A program made the position numbers and the translations under genes. 64,000 nt of DNA, taken from assembly GCA_024195265.1 (NCBI GenBank), contig JAJLRJ010000008.1:42007873-42071872 (forward strand), read 5' to 3'. Positions within the stretch are counted from its first letter, which is position 1. Every line of letters starts with the position of its first letter. Shown here one piece after another: positions 43,993-56,200 of the stretch. The DNA comes from Dendrophyllia cribrosa. Its lineage: Eukaryota; Cnidaria; Anthozoa; Scleractinia; Dendrophylliidae. The notes beneath the pieces were generated by a model that ran no database searches, was not told the DNA's origin, and saw only the letters and a list, made by a program, of their open reading frames with translations.

Positions 43993-45121
43993 TTTTAGCT
44001 CCTTGTTTTATAGATAGTTCTGTTTCTGAGAAGTGTTTCTTGGAGCTTGAAGAACCTCCGTTGTTTCATCATGGCGTTATTGCATCCCGACATGGCTTGA
44101 ACAGATATGGTGATCTGTATTGAAAATCTCACGGACGCTAGTGAATTCTTACGTTTTTCTTAAGCAAGACTCGAGTTTCGGTTCTTAGGTGAACCTCATC
44201 AGTTGCTCCCATAAGTAACTGTCTTGCGGAATAATATGAAATTATTCCGTTGTACATGAAATGTTTGCCGCTTTTGTACTCTTGGGAAGGATCGAATGTT
44301 CCGTTTTCTCATTGGCTCGTTTAATTGAACCAATAGCATTGGTGTAGTTTCGATCCGACGTTAAGTTGTGTTTCTTTCTGAGGCTTTATTCTTAATTTCA
44401 TAGCATGCATGATATTTTCTGACACAAAGAACAGTTCTTTTAGTGTTGTAGAGAGGAGGTCTCGTGTATGTCTCAATGAATTCAAGATACACTGCATATT
44501 TTTTCTACAACAGGCGTGTAATTCTGGTGTCAAGTTGTGTTTGCTTCATGCGTTCCATAATAGGATATAGTCTTGTGCAACGTAGCGGACTATTCCTAAT
44601 ATATATTTTTCAAATATACGTAATGGTCAAAAATGGTTTTTAAGTATTACACCTTTTTTTAAATTAGTAAATGAAAAACAATATTTGTCTGAAAAAAAAT
44701 TCGTGCAGAGGGTTTCACCTGCAAAAAAAAATCCTGCACAAGCAATGGGCGAAAAAAAAAATTAGTGCAAACTGAAAATCCCCCAACCCCCCCCCCCCCA
44801 ATCACTTTTCTAATGGTCCGTCCCTAATCACTCGTATGATTTCAGACCGAATTGGACTCCACTCAGTAGTATTACCATTATTAAAAGCTTTATTATAGCA
44901 TATAAAGCATATAAGTGAATTTCCCATACAAAGTCTATAAATCGTTCGTTGCGTAATATCAAAGAACCGTCTCAAACTAAGCTTGGGCTGCCTGTGCATA
45001 TGTCGGTACATAATATGTCTCCATACACCACGTACCTAGAATCGCCCGTTCCGCTGGACAAAGATAACGCGGACTCTGGGAAGTTTCGCGTGTCCGTTTC
45101 GCGTTGTTTACCTTTAAAAGT

Positions 45122-47354
45122 ATGGCGTCTCCTAAGCTTATAACCGATGCCTTTCCAAAGACTAAAAAAGACAGGCCGATTAACCAAAAACTACAGCAAT
45201 CAAAGGCTAAAAATGTGAGCCAAAAAGGTAAGGGATTTTCATAGTTCTTTTTACATGTAAAACCCCGAGGGTTTTAACATGTTTAAGAGTTTGTTGTATA
45301 ATACAACAAACTCTTTGTGCGGAATTTGAATTCGCCTGAATGCTTGACTTAAGCTTATGACTTATTTTTGTAGATCCTGAACTGTTTATGACAGATAAAA
45401 AACAGGACCTTAAAAAAGAACTCTCTGTGTTAAAAGAATTTGACTTAGATTCAGAATATGGCCCTTGTATTGGTAGGTAACAATGTTGTTATATAATAAG
45501 CTTATTACTATATTCATGCTCTATAAAATTTAAGCTTATCGATCATGTAAGAATTTCCACTTCATAAGTGGAAAATGCAACTCAAAATTTTCACAGGCTA
45601 GACGTATGTTTACCATACATGTATATAGTAAAATGACAAGCTTAAGTTACTTTAAACGTTAAACGTAACTAAAAATAGAAGTTGAAGTGTGATCATGACC
45701 CAGCCCCAAGCCATTGTTTAATATAATCCCTGGAATATGACTTATTAAGGACGTTCGCGCTAATTGTTTATGCGCATCCTTACTGCGCACGCAATTGATG
45801 TCGCAACGCCATGCTATGTCATGCACGAGTGCGTGCGCAAGAGAAGAAATCTAAGCACATAAAAGACTGGTTGCCATTGCATTAACTTTGCTTAGATTTA
45901 ACTTGCTTGGACGGTCGGTGACCCCCATTTTTTTTCTGATAAATAATTTTCTTTTCCAATTCTTGATAGATTGTGAAAATTTTTCTAATTGCGCGACATC
46001 GAATCCTGCCAGCTTGCCACTGTCAGAGTATACAAATGCTGTCATTTAAAGATTAGATTTACTTAAAGGGACATCATTTGCTTAATAGGTGGTTTTCATG
46101 TTATGTCATCGCCGCCATGCTGGCGGACATAAACAATAGTTCTCTCATTAGCTCCTTTTGTTTGTCCACCAGCATTTGTTGGTTTCACTATTGTTATCTA
46201 ATATGTCTCTAGAGATTGATTGCAAACCACCTATAGACCCACTCATATAAAATTTGGCATAAAAAAGTAGCATTTTAGAGATTCATTTTGCAATATTTTT
46301 AGACTAACAGATATTGGGGCCATATCCAGTAAGGAAGACCAATTTTTCAATATTAGGGTCGCCTTTCAGATATCCTATCTCAGAAACAAAGTCAGTGACC
46401 CCCCAATGACCCCCCGTTTCTGATGCGAGTAACTCATTACCAAGCTGTAGCAAAAGTTTTATAAAAAAATCAATGTTAGAAGATTTTCGCGTGAACGTCC
46501 TTAAACACAAAGTTCCAGTGTAAAAGGAGCCTGGCCTGGCCATTCTCACCTCCAGTCGTCAATCAACCACTGAAGAATTAACAACTGACAACAAAGATGC
46601 ATCATTACTAAGACCATTGCTAACACAATTTGGAAAAACCTTATGAAAGTTACATCAGAAGTCTTTATGAACTTCTATTTCCTTTTTTTGCTTAAGTAAA
46701 ATCTTGGTTTAATTATATTTAAAGGACACACAAGTTTAATAACCACGTTTTGTGACTGAAAGACGCCTTAATTTGCATTTCACACCCAAAAGCTGTGAAA
46801 TGGGAGAGGAGCTAAGCCTTTTATACCGGAACTTCGTGTTTAAGGATGAACACTTTTTTACAGATCGATGGCTATAATCAGCAAAAAGATCAACATTAAC
46901 ATAATTACAAACTGGACTTCTTTCAAATTGCAACATTATCTCTGTTTACATTTTAGTGTGAGTGTTGTCTTAAAACAGTTACAGACATTATCAACCATAT
47001 TATGAAGTAAATAATTGTTCATGTACTTTTTGTAGGGATAACCAGACTAGAGAGGTGGGAACGAGCTGAGGAATACGGACTTTATCCACCCAGGGAAGTT
47101 AAGTCAATCATCCTACAGCACCCTAAGGACACCGCATTCACTGAGTGGTATGTACGACATTCTTTGATTAATCCTTTCACAGAGAAATACACTTGCAGCT
47201 GTGAAGACTCAGTTTTCTTAGCCTATACTACTAACAGTACATAAATGTTGAGACCTTTACTGTAAAGTTCCAAAAGTAATGACTCCCTGGTAGTAACAAT
47301 CCTCTCAAAGAAGCAATAAAATTTGACAGTTATTTGTAATTCCCAAAAGTAATG

Positions 47355-47420
<66 letters not shown>

Positions 47421-48967
47421 TAAATGATCCCCTGATAGTATTATGACCCTAAATGTCAATTTATTCTTCGAAGAAACAAGATGGGACAACTGCAGAAAGA
47501 TCTCAGGGAGTGCCCACAATAATTCACTCCAAAGGATAACATGCAAGAAAGGACCCTTTAGCTGTCCTTTGTACTGTAAAATTAATGATATGTAGACTTA
47601 CATGTAAGTGACTAGTAAAGGCTGCAAAGGATAACCTTTTAAATTGCAAATTGTTTATGTGTTTTTAAATAAAATAATGTGGCATTGTACTAACTTGAAT
47701 CTGCCCATATAGGGGAATCTTTGTTTACCATTTTTGCCTCATTCTCTTATCTAGCTACAAAAAAAATAAAGTAAAACACTGAATATTGAAAGGGCACAGC
47801 ACAATTAGCTTTCTCTGGAAATCTGAGCCCGATATACTACATGTAGATACACTTCATGCAATGCTGTTTTAAAAACTCAAAATTTTACAAAGAATGTATG
47901 GCTCATTGGCGCTTTTGCCACTTAACAATTAATTATTTTGCAGTTTTTAACAGATGTTCCTTAAATATTGCATAAAAAAGCCTAAAAAAAGATAAAAATT
48001 GCATAGATTACTAAGTTTAACAAGCTCTCTCAACTTTTGAAGTCAATTCGTATTTAGCATTGGTGCCTTCTTTATGTAAATTCATATGCTAATGAAGCAA
48101 AAATTATGTAAACAATCAGATGTCAGCAAAGTTCGCCTTATAAGCTACCTGAAAGTACAATGTAGCATTACCCCTGAAAAGTAGTGACTCCCGGAAAGTA
48201 GCCATGGTAAAAGGCTGCTTTACCTTCGGAACTTTCAGTATTTCAATTATACAAAGGACATCCAGGGCAAGTAGACTTTTGTAAAAACTTATCTGGGCAA
48301 GTATTACAGCCATGCTCCTGCCGTCACGCGTGACCAGTAATCCACAAGACTGAAATGGACATTTGAATATTTCTTTGTAACGTCCGAGATTTGAATGAAA
48401 CCTTGAAGATCTCTTTGGGAAACACTTTGAAAGTCACGAGTTAACGGAAACTGTCAGTTTCGCAGGGGCCCCATTGGTGGCACCGCAAAACGACAACTGT
48501 TTTCTCAGGCTATGCGTGACGGAGCATGGCTGTAATAATTTCTCAAGACTGCTTGCCCAAAAGCAAGCTTAAATTTTAGTTTCTTTCAAGCTCTCTAATA
48601 ATGATTATTTTCAGTGTTTTAAACCAAGCAACCTACAGTACTTGGCTATATTCTTGTTATTACTGTTAAAGTCTGCATTTAAGACCAGAGGTGGTTGAAG
48701 ATGATACGAGCTTCATCATTGAAAGACCTTTGAATTTAAGTCACAATGTTTCAAGTCTAAACCATTAATAAAATATGATTCCTTGATTCAATTTAGCATC
48801 ACTGCAATTTTACCACTGGTAGGTTTCATCCAATTCATTGAGCTTATTATTATTATAAGCTTTGATCCGTCATCATTAACTGTTGCAAAATTTATTCATT
48901 TTCTCATAAAATTATTAAAACATTTTTATCTTTTCTTTTCAGTGTATGGTACGATGCCAATATTTAA
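45122..48967 (+). CDS. POLD4: DNA polymerase delta subunit 4 (p12), four exons
   Basis: Smallest subunit of the replicative polymerase delta; in animals it stabilises the complex and binds PCNA. Exons: 45122-45227, 45374-45472, 47036-47147, 48943-48967, all with GT-AG borders and compatible phases; 342 nt, 113 residues (human p12 has 107). The N-terminus SPKLITDAFPKTKK matches the vertebrate KRLITDSY PCNA-binding motif with Phe for Tyr. A charged linker leads to LKEFDLDSEYGPC (human LLRQFDLAWQYGPC), then IGITRLERWERAEEYGLYPP and a conserved Trp near the C-terminus (CVWYDANI). The ATG is the only in-frame start with the motif at the right distance. Intron 2 carries a TTAA-flanked MITE (45745-46504); intron 3 holds a 62-nt C run. 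Convergent with INO80B. Confidence 0.9.
45745..46504. mobile_element. TTAA-flanked MITE in POLD4 intron 2, 760 bp
   Basis: Begins TTAAGGACGTTCGCGC and ends GCGTGAACGTCCTTAA; about 16 bp of terminal inverted repeat, with TTAA on each side. Minus-strand frames inside show no transposase motif. Confidence 0.75.
47355..47416 (+). repeat. Poly(C) run, 62 nt, POLD4 intron 3
   Basis: Uninterrupted C homopolymer after AAAAGTAATGA, with a related AAAAGTAATGACTCCC segment about 80 bp upstream. It probably marks an expanded end of a degraded repeat. The length is likely uncertain in the assembly. Confidence 0.85.
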
Positions 48968-49342
48968 AAGCAGCAAACAAGTACAAACAGCATTTTAATG
49001 AACAAATTGGAAATGTTTTAAGAACTGTTTTTTATCATACTGTGTATATACATGGTTTATTTTTCTTTTTTTTCATTTAGAAAATAAAAAAGTAATAAAT
49101 AAATAAGCTAGTTTTACATCGCACTCACATGGTAGAAGTTACATCAATTAATTGCATTTACAATAATTTATAATTATGTTAAAATGACTAATACAAAAGA
49201 AAAATAATAAATAAGCTAGCTAGTTTTACAGAAATTAGTTTTACAGCTAGTTTAATGTAACAATAATTAATACTATCATACAAAGTTAATAATTAAAAAA
49301 AAATCAACATAAATAAATATTATTATAAAAATTACGAACTTC
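48968..49342 (+). other. Probable POLD4 3' region, no other gene
   Basis: AT-rich DNA after the POLD4 stop. AAAATAAAAAAGTAATAAAT near 49081 contains candidate polyadenylation hexamers, but none can be singled out. Confidence 0.3.
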
Positions 49343-49806
49343 TTAAAGTGCACCTAATTGTTTTTTCGCTTAATCAACTCTATGGACGTTGAAAAGTTGA
49401 ATAGTTAAATATTTCTTGTTTTTAACATTGCGTTAGCGAATTATAGAGGTTTGAATTTACAAAATGTTAATAAGATGACATCAAATCAAGACTTGTTTAT
49501 TATAGAACTACATGTCTCCACCTCCAAGTAATATTTTTTTTACAAATCAATTGACTAATATTAAAAACAGTTTTTATTTAGTATTTCTTAAATTGATTAT
49601 CCTTAAGCTGTGAACTGCGTATTGTAAATTGAAGTAGAAATAATGGTAAAGTCTTGATTTGACATCATCTGATTAGCATTTTGTAAATTCAAATCTCTAT
49701 AACTCACTAACGCGATGTTAAAAACAAGAAATATTTCACTATTCCACTTTTCAACGTACATTGAGTTAATTAAAAGAAAAAAAATCGGGGGTTAGGTGCA
49801 CTTTAA
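49343..49806. mobile_element. Palindromic TTAA-flanked MITE, 464 bp
   Basis: Begins TTAAAGTGCACCTAA and ends with the complement. Arms pair, with divergence, for about 160 bp (TTCAACTTTTCAACG, AAATATTTCTTGTTTTTAAC, GATGACATCAAATCAAGACT segments). Confidence 0.85.
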
Positions 49807-49899
49807 GAAAGACAGCAAAAAAGAGAAGATTGGAAATAGTACCCACTTTTTCTTAAAAACGTTTTTCTTAATTTTTTTTTTAGTTTCATATTTAATGGC

Positions 49900-50260
49900 G
49901 ATTTTGTTTTGGAATCCTTGAATTTTGGGTCTTGTCTGGCCTCTTCTGCAGTCCAATGGAAACAGTTTTCCAATTATTACAAAGTAATTGAGTGACTTTA
50001 CAATAACTGAAAAATTGTTTACAAGTACAGGGCAATGTTCAGTTAATTATTATCCCAAATAAAACATCTTGGAGAGTAAGGTGAACTTGTTGATTTGAAA
50101 GTTGGAACCAAGAGGTCTGGATTGAAATTCGTACCAAAACTGCCTTGCATAGGAGTAGTGATAGAGAAGATGGTACAGGGTTTCTGGTTGAGCCTCAAAG
50201 AAAGAACACAGATCGTCTGTTTTAAAACCTATTTTGTGTATATGCATGGTTAAAATGATG
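49900..50260 (-). pseudogene. LINE reverse-transcriptase C-terminal fragment (zf-RVT region)
   Basis: Minus-strand frame with HKIGFKTDDLCSFFEAQPET, LYHLLYHYSYARQFWYEF. This is the zinc-finger-like segment that follows RT in many LINEs (normally CSFC...ETLxHLFxxC...FW), with two Cys replaced. The frame is open only at 50247-50050; adjoining sequence reads on in broken frames (DVLFGIINN-like). Confidence 0.65.
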
Positions 50261-50960
50261 ACAATTCAATAAAATAAAAATAGTTTTTCCTTAATTAAAA
50301 CTAGAGTTGACCAAAAACAGCACAATAATGTACATGCATTTATTAATTATTCGACTGTAACATCATTTTACCTAATAAAGAAAAGAGAACACGCAAAATA
50401 TCGTATCCTATCCTATCACATAGTAGATTGCCGTATTACACCTTTTAGCATCCCAGTTTCAAGACACAAGCTATTAATAAGAATTTCATTTGAATAATAA
50501 AATCCCTTATACGTGTGGACATTATACTCATTGCTCGCATTTTTTCTCGCCCCTGCAGGGCTCGAAAAAATACTATGCAACTTGTAAAATATCCGCGCGT
50601 ATGAATGTTAAACCATGGAATAAGATATATTTATTATTCGACATAGCATTCTAGAGTGCAAATATGCATCAAAACGAGTCACTATTCTGACCGCGCGCTA
50701 GGAAAAACAGCTTCAAAAACTTAGTTTTAGGAGAGGACTGCTGTTGTATATGTATAATAAACAATTTATTTAGTGAAAAGTTGTGTAATACGGCTGGGCA
50801 TTTTTACTTGTCAGTATTTATTTTTTCTCACCTTAATGATCGAAAAATAAAAAAAAAACTAACTCATAAAAATACTCAGCCGCATTACACAACTTCATTC
50901 TGAATAACCTCTATGTATTCATTCAAGCAAAACAATTATTTAGTCATGTGGTTTTTCTTA

Positions 50961-51143
50961 GGGGGTGTTTACATGACACCGGGGCGACTTTCGCGCCGGG
51001 GCGAGTTCACTCCGGTTCCCTCTTATGGCTCTACATTTGTTTACATGATACCACCACATGTAAACAAATGTAGAGCCATAAGAGGGAACCGGAGTGAACT
51101 CGCCCCAGCGCGAAAGTCGCCCCGGTGTCATGTAAACACCCCC
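50961..51143. mobile_element. Palindromic MITE with TTA duplication, 183 bp
   Basis: Begins GGGGGTGTTTACATGACACC and is almost perfectly self-complementary to its end. TTA flanks both sides, as made by PIF/Harbinger transposases. GC-rich arms, no gene. Confidence 0.9.
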
Positions 51144-52083
51144 TTATTAAACAACTCCCTTTACAACAAACGCATGTCATGTTAAATTATATTTCTAGCA
51201 AAATAATTTTTGTTATGCATGTTCTTATTGAATGCAGTTTGTAAGTGTTATCACTGCAGTCTGACCGGTGTATTGAGCAGTCAACTTGAATCAAGGGGGG
51301 CAGTTAATTAATGTGGACAAAGTCCCAAAATTTTGTTAACCAATTAGTGTTACTTTAATTTTAAATTTTTAGAACAAAGGATAACAAATTTCCTTTGCAA
51401 ATAGACCAATGACGGTTGAACCATGAAGCGTTATGAAACCATTGCAAGTTGCGGAACTTTTGACAAAAAATTATACCATATTTTTTTGTTCTAAAGTAAC
51501 ACTGGGATTGATTAGCAATATTCACGGTGATCCGGATTGCCACACTGAAAGCTTTTGACAGGACCCCTTTCCATAATGTGTTGTCCCAGAAAGTATCCTT
51601 ACTTGACCCCCACAGAAGGTTTTTTGGTTTAACCCCACCCCATCCCTCCCACCCCTCTGGAAATCCCAGTTTGGCTTCACACTTTCCTTTAAAAAATTTT
51701 GGCTTTTGATACCCCTCAACCACACCTCCTCCTCCCCCCACCCCTCCTCCTTGAAACTTCCAGTGACCATCCGTGACCATTTAGGGAAGTAACCATGTTT
51801 ACCACACAGCATGAATAAGCCAATCAGAATTTTGTGGCTGCCGTTGTTCGCAGAAATGAGCAAAAGGGGGTCTTTATTGCAGGTGTCCTTTCCCTCTCTC
51901 CCCAGTTCCCCTCTCCCCTACGCTTGCTACGCAGGCTAATCTAGGTTCTTCAGTGCCAGCTAGTAATGAAATGTACATAAGAAAATCATTTGAAATGCGG
52001 AATGGAATTGCCATGAAAGACATGAAAGTGAACTTTACAGATAAGCAAAAGGCATGAGTTTAGTTAGAACTGCATCTTTCCTT
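51144..52083. other. Intergenic stretch, no gene recognised
   Basis: A C/T-rich tract at 51600-51780 and the segment CCCTACGCTTGCTACGCAGG near 51915 look repeat-derived. Overlapping frames here are compositional. Confidence 0.45.
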
Positions 52084-52515
52084 CGTCTGTTAGCTCAGTT
52101 GGTAGAGTGCCGGACTACCGTGCGGGAGGTCATGGGTTCGAACCCCAGCCAGACCAAAACCAGGGTCTTAAAAAAACTGGTAAGATCATGCTAGCTGTGT
52201 GCTCAACATCTGCCTCAGTTCAGATGATCGCTTTATTGGACGGTGATGTTAAGCCATTGGCCTTGTCTCCTACTTTTGTTAGTTGTCCTTGTAGGGGACG
52301 CTAAAGATTCCATAGCACTCTTTGCAAAGAGTAGGGGACATAGTCCCCGGTGTCTGTGGTCTGCTTTGTTTAAGTTATGGGGGCACCTGTGTCACATTCA
52401 ACATTCTGGTAAAACTGCATTAGCAGTCTGGCAAAGTCCCCCAAACAGTGTTGTAAAGCACATTTGAGTATCACAGAAAGTGCGCTATATAAATGTCACA
52501 ATTTTTTTTATTTAA
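52084..52515 (+). mobile_element. tRNA-derived SINE, full length
   Basis: The head GTTAGCTCAGTTGGTAGAGT (A-box) and GGTCATGGGTTCGAACCCC (B-box) is tRNA-like, but the anticodon arm does not pair. It is followed by CAGGGTCTTAAAA, a body with AGAGTAGGGGACATAGTCCC, and a tail GTGCGCTATATAAATGTCAC running into T-rich sequence. Layout and motifs match a SINE type abundant in coral genomes. It lies between the convergent genes POLD4 and INO80B. Confidence 0.85.
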
Positions 52516-53275
52516 CCCAAGAAAAGGGAAAACTCAAAAAAATTGACAGGGTTGTTGTATCTTTCAGGGAAAACAAAATTGTGTTTAGTACTAAAATGTC
52601 ATATTCAGTTTTCAGCTACTCACCATGGTATCTAAGTATAGACGTCACTGTTTTAGCATGAGTAAAATGTCTTTAATGCAACCAACATTATAGGTAAATT
52701 ACGTAGTGTGAAAGTGCCTGTGTTAAAATTAATGTTTTCTTTTTGGGCCTTTTAATTTGAACATTCTGTGATATGCAACCCTCTCAATTTTATATGAGAA
52801 TGGCATCACAACCACAAATGAAATCAAAAATCAACCAAGTTATTATTTACAGGGGCCCACTATAATGGGTCTCAGGCAGGAAAGGGTCACCTGCTGGCCA
52901 CATCCTATATTTTATAGTTGGACTCCCTTTGGGTTCCCTTCAGTGTATGATTATAACTCTTGGAGCACAGCCTTGAAAGTACTCCGATTAATTAACATAA
53001 TTATTATTACAAAAAAAAAATGTTATTACATTATGTATGTTGCTAAATCTGGCTTGATGTGGTAGGGATGTACCACCCACAAAAAAATTATGATACATAA
53101 GACTCTAATAGCCTCAATTAGAAATGTGAACCACACAGGTCTGATCATTAATAATTGTTCTAAGCATTGTGATGAATGCTAGACAATCAGCGGTGCTGAA
53201 AAGCTCAGTTTGTGTTCATCGCACTAACAAATTGATCACTCCAGATGTGGCTAGGGCTTGGGATCTTGACTCTCT

Positions 53276-56200
53276 CTATACCACAGTTGTTTCTGCAGGA
53301 ATGAGCTGAACCTTGTTGTAACATTCCATACTACAAACTGGCAGATTATTACTGGAACATGAGTATTTCTTTAAATTCTTGCATCCCTGAGCTGAGCATG
53401 TTGGCCTTGGCTTTGGTGGTCTAATTAACAGTAATTCAAAAAAGTCAAAAATCAGTATTCTTGACTTATTAACAAAAGAAATGTTAGTTGGGAGGCTAGC
53501 TAAGACCTTGACAAGCTATATTGGCTGCCAGTAATTTTTCAAGTACATGTAGCTGGCGAAATGGAAAAAGTAGCCAAACAAAAAAAAAAAAAACAGAGAA
53601 AGCAACAGTGAATAGTTATTAATTATTGGCCATTAATGAAAAGTTTTTGCAGGGTTCCACGGTGCAAGTTAAAAAAACTAACAAAGCCTACCCTTGAGAT
53701 AACTGCATTTGTAACGGAAACTCTAATCCTTTAGAAAAGGACAGAGCAAATCCACTTTGATTGCTGACATATCTTATATGAGGTAGTTGCTGCTTTTTAC
53801 GGCGAGCCTGCAAGAGAATAACATAATTTAACAAGCTCTTTATTACAAGGTTACCAGTGCCAGCTGTAAAAAAGCTCTGTGAAGTGTTCAGTGAATTCAA
53901 ATAGACTATAAAGCATCCAGATAACTATAAACTAGTTACCAGGAAAGCATGCAGTAAAAAGCTGCAGTCCATTCTTCGACTTAATACAAGTATATACCGT
54001 AAATCCTTGAATTAGCGCCCTTTGTATCAGCCAAATTTTCAAATAAGTGACCCCCCTCAAGTAAGCGCCCCCCTTGAAGAGGATGCCACTGAAGACATTC
54101 ACATCATTAACATGGATGAGGATAAGGATGAAATCAAAATTGATACCTAATACGCTATGTTTGCCAAACTACAGTTTTAACTACCATTTCAGTTTTTGAA
54201 CTACCGTATGAACAACTTTGTATTTTAATATCCAGGTTTATATTATTTATGTGCAAATGTTATACAATGTAATTGAATGGTTAAATAAGCCTCTTCCCTC
54301 AAATAAGCGCCCTCACCTTATCCCAAATTTGAAATTAACACCCGGACACAAATTCGAAGATTTACAGGATAGAAACAAATTGTTTTTGTGAAGTTGAAAT
54401 CAGTAAGTTACCTTCTCCTCTTCTTTACGGGATCGTGTTGCTTCTCGATCCAACAGTTTCTTGACAGTTTGAGTCTGCAAAGAAACCAGAGATTAAAGTA
54501 AATTTAGGTCCCTTTTTAAAAGACTTGCTAAAGTGAGTAAGCTACAATAAATTAATGTTATATATCAGTGACAGATCTACATGTAGGGGAGGCCATCGTC
54601 CCCCCACCCTCCCCGTCCCCCTTTCACTCAGGACCCCACCCTTAGGATGGAGTGTGGTTTTCCAGGTTTGCTCGCAGTAGCACCCCAAGAAAAAAATATT
54701 GAGTTTGACTTGTGGGCTTGGATCATAGTGTATACATATTTTATTATACAGCTAACGTCTCCCAAGCTGCAGGCATATTTCTGCCTCACTGCAATAACTT
54801 GTTCAACACTTTGCATATTTACGAGTTAAAAACAAAAAAATGAAAAAAAGAAGAAAAATAATGACAAGTTTATTTTGAGCTAATTGATAAGTGTTTTTTT
54901 CTGTGGTCAGCTGGTGAAGTTGGTTGTGTTTTGAATTGAACGCTTCAAGTCTGCAATCAGTCAAATGTCTGCCATTATTTTGGTTCAAATCTATACAATC
55001 ATATAAGATGTACATGTAACACATTCCGATCACTGATCCAAAATTACAGGGAGGGGGGTGGGTGTACAATAGGCTAAGGGATTAGAGGCTTTATTTTGAT
55101 GGAGGGATATTGTTGAATAAGAGAGGGTACCTTGTTTTCCTCAATTTTTTTCTGCATTTGCTGTTTTCGTTTCTTAGCTCTTTGCTTCCTTCTCTTTTGG
55201 GCTTCTTCAGTGTCTTCATTCTTCCTTCTTGGTTCTGTAAATTATTTGACAAAATAATTGTAGCATCTAATTGAAGGGCTCCCGGCAATAAAATCCTAAG
55301 TACGTTTTTGGAAAATTTTCACTGAAATCTTGGATTTTTAGCCTCAAAAGGGACTCGTTTGCCAAAATTATGACTGGATCATGTAAACATGACTGACAGG
55401 ATTTAAACCAGGTCAACAAATCTTCTATCTTTGAACAGAATAAATTTTTTTTTTTTGAAAAGATACGTACATAGGGTGTCCTGGGGGCCATAAGGTGTCA
55501 TAGGAGGCCAGAACATTTTCTCAAAGATGTGGATTTTCTTCCCCATTTTGGATCTGTTTTAAGCACCTTAACAATAATAAATCATTAATTTGACAAAACT
55601 GTGCTTTTAAAGGCCTAAAACATACATTTTTAGTGAAAGTTACCAAAAACATACTTAGGATGTTCTTGTCGGGAGCCCTTCAATTACAAACATGGTGAGT
55701 ATTACATGTCCTACACCAACAATTCACAAATAAACTATTTTCCAAGTACCTGTTGGTAATTCCAAGAGTTGATTCTCTCCCTGTATTTCATGCCCAAGCA
55801 TGGCTCTCTGACAAAACAAACATCATTGATAGTAAATACCCAAGTGATAGTAATGTTTGGTAGTTTGTGTGATGGTGAGACACTTTGAAGTGGCTAAATT
55901 GCTTCAAAGCAGCATACAGGCATGTAGCAATTGAATTTCCTTGGTGGAAAATAACACAAATAAATTAAAGCAAATCAAATTTGATGAACTGTAATCCCCT
56001 TCCATCCTAGTTGCAATCCTGCACTTATCTCAAAGTATACTGCTTCAGCTGCTTTGCTCTTACTATAGAATATTTTTATCCAAGTTGTATATTTGGTGGC
56101 ATTTGGTGAACAGATTTAAGGTGGCTCCGTTGTTATTTCGGGTGCACTCGTCTATGACAAACTTTGTCTCATAACTTTTCCGGCTCCAAAGCGATGCTTC

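Larger units (their letters stand above)
42738..44824. mobile_element. TAA-flanked element with G-run ends, 2087 bp
   Basis: Begins GGGACGGACCATTAGAAAAG and TGAT, then a 29-nt G run; ends CCCCCAATCACTTTTCTAAT and GGTCCGTCCC. TAA flanks both sides. Subterminal regions carry several copies of a motif like AAAAAAAATTC(A/G)TGCA on both ends. The terminus is shared with the 254-bp MITE at 39508. Two other MITEs (43421-43575, 43715-43992) have inserted. No transposase or myb-like frame is visible inside. Confidence 0.8.

Noticed and set aside
47223..47546. Glycine-run protein frame
   Set aside because: The glycines are translation of the 62-nt homopolymer in a POLD4 intron.
52084..52160. Functional tRNA gene
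   Set aside because: A and B boxes are good but the acceptor and anticodon arms do not pair, and a SINE body and tail follow.
53688..53900. INO80B ending at the TAG just after LQMQLSQG
   Set aside because: A donor (GTAGGC) overlaps that TAG, and an in-phase exon at 53420-53276 supplies the expected HIT zinc finger.
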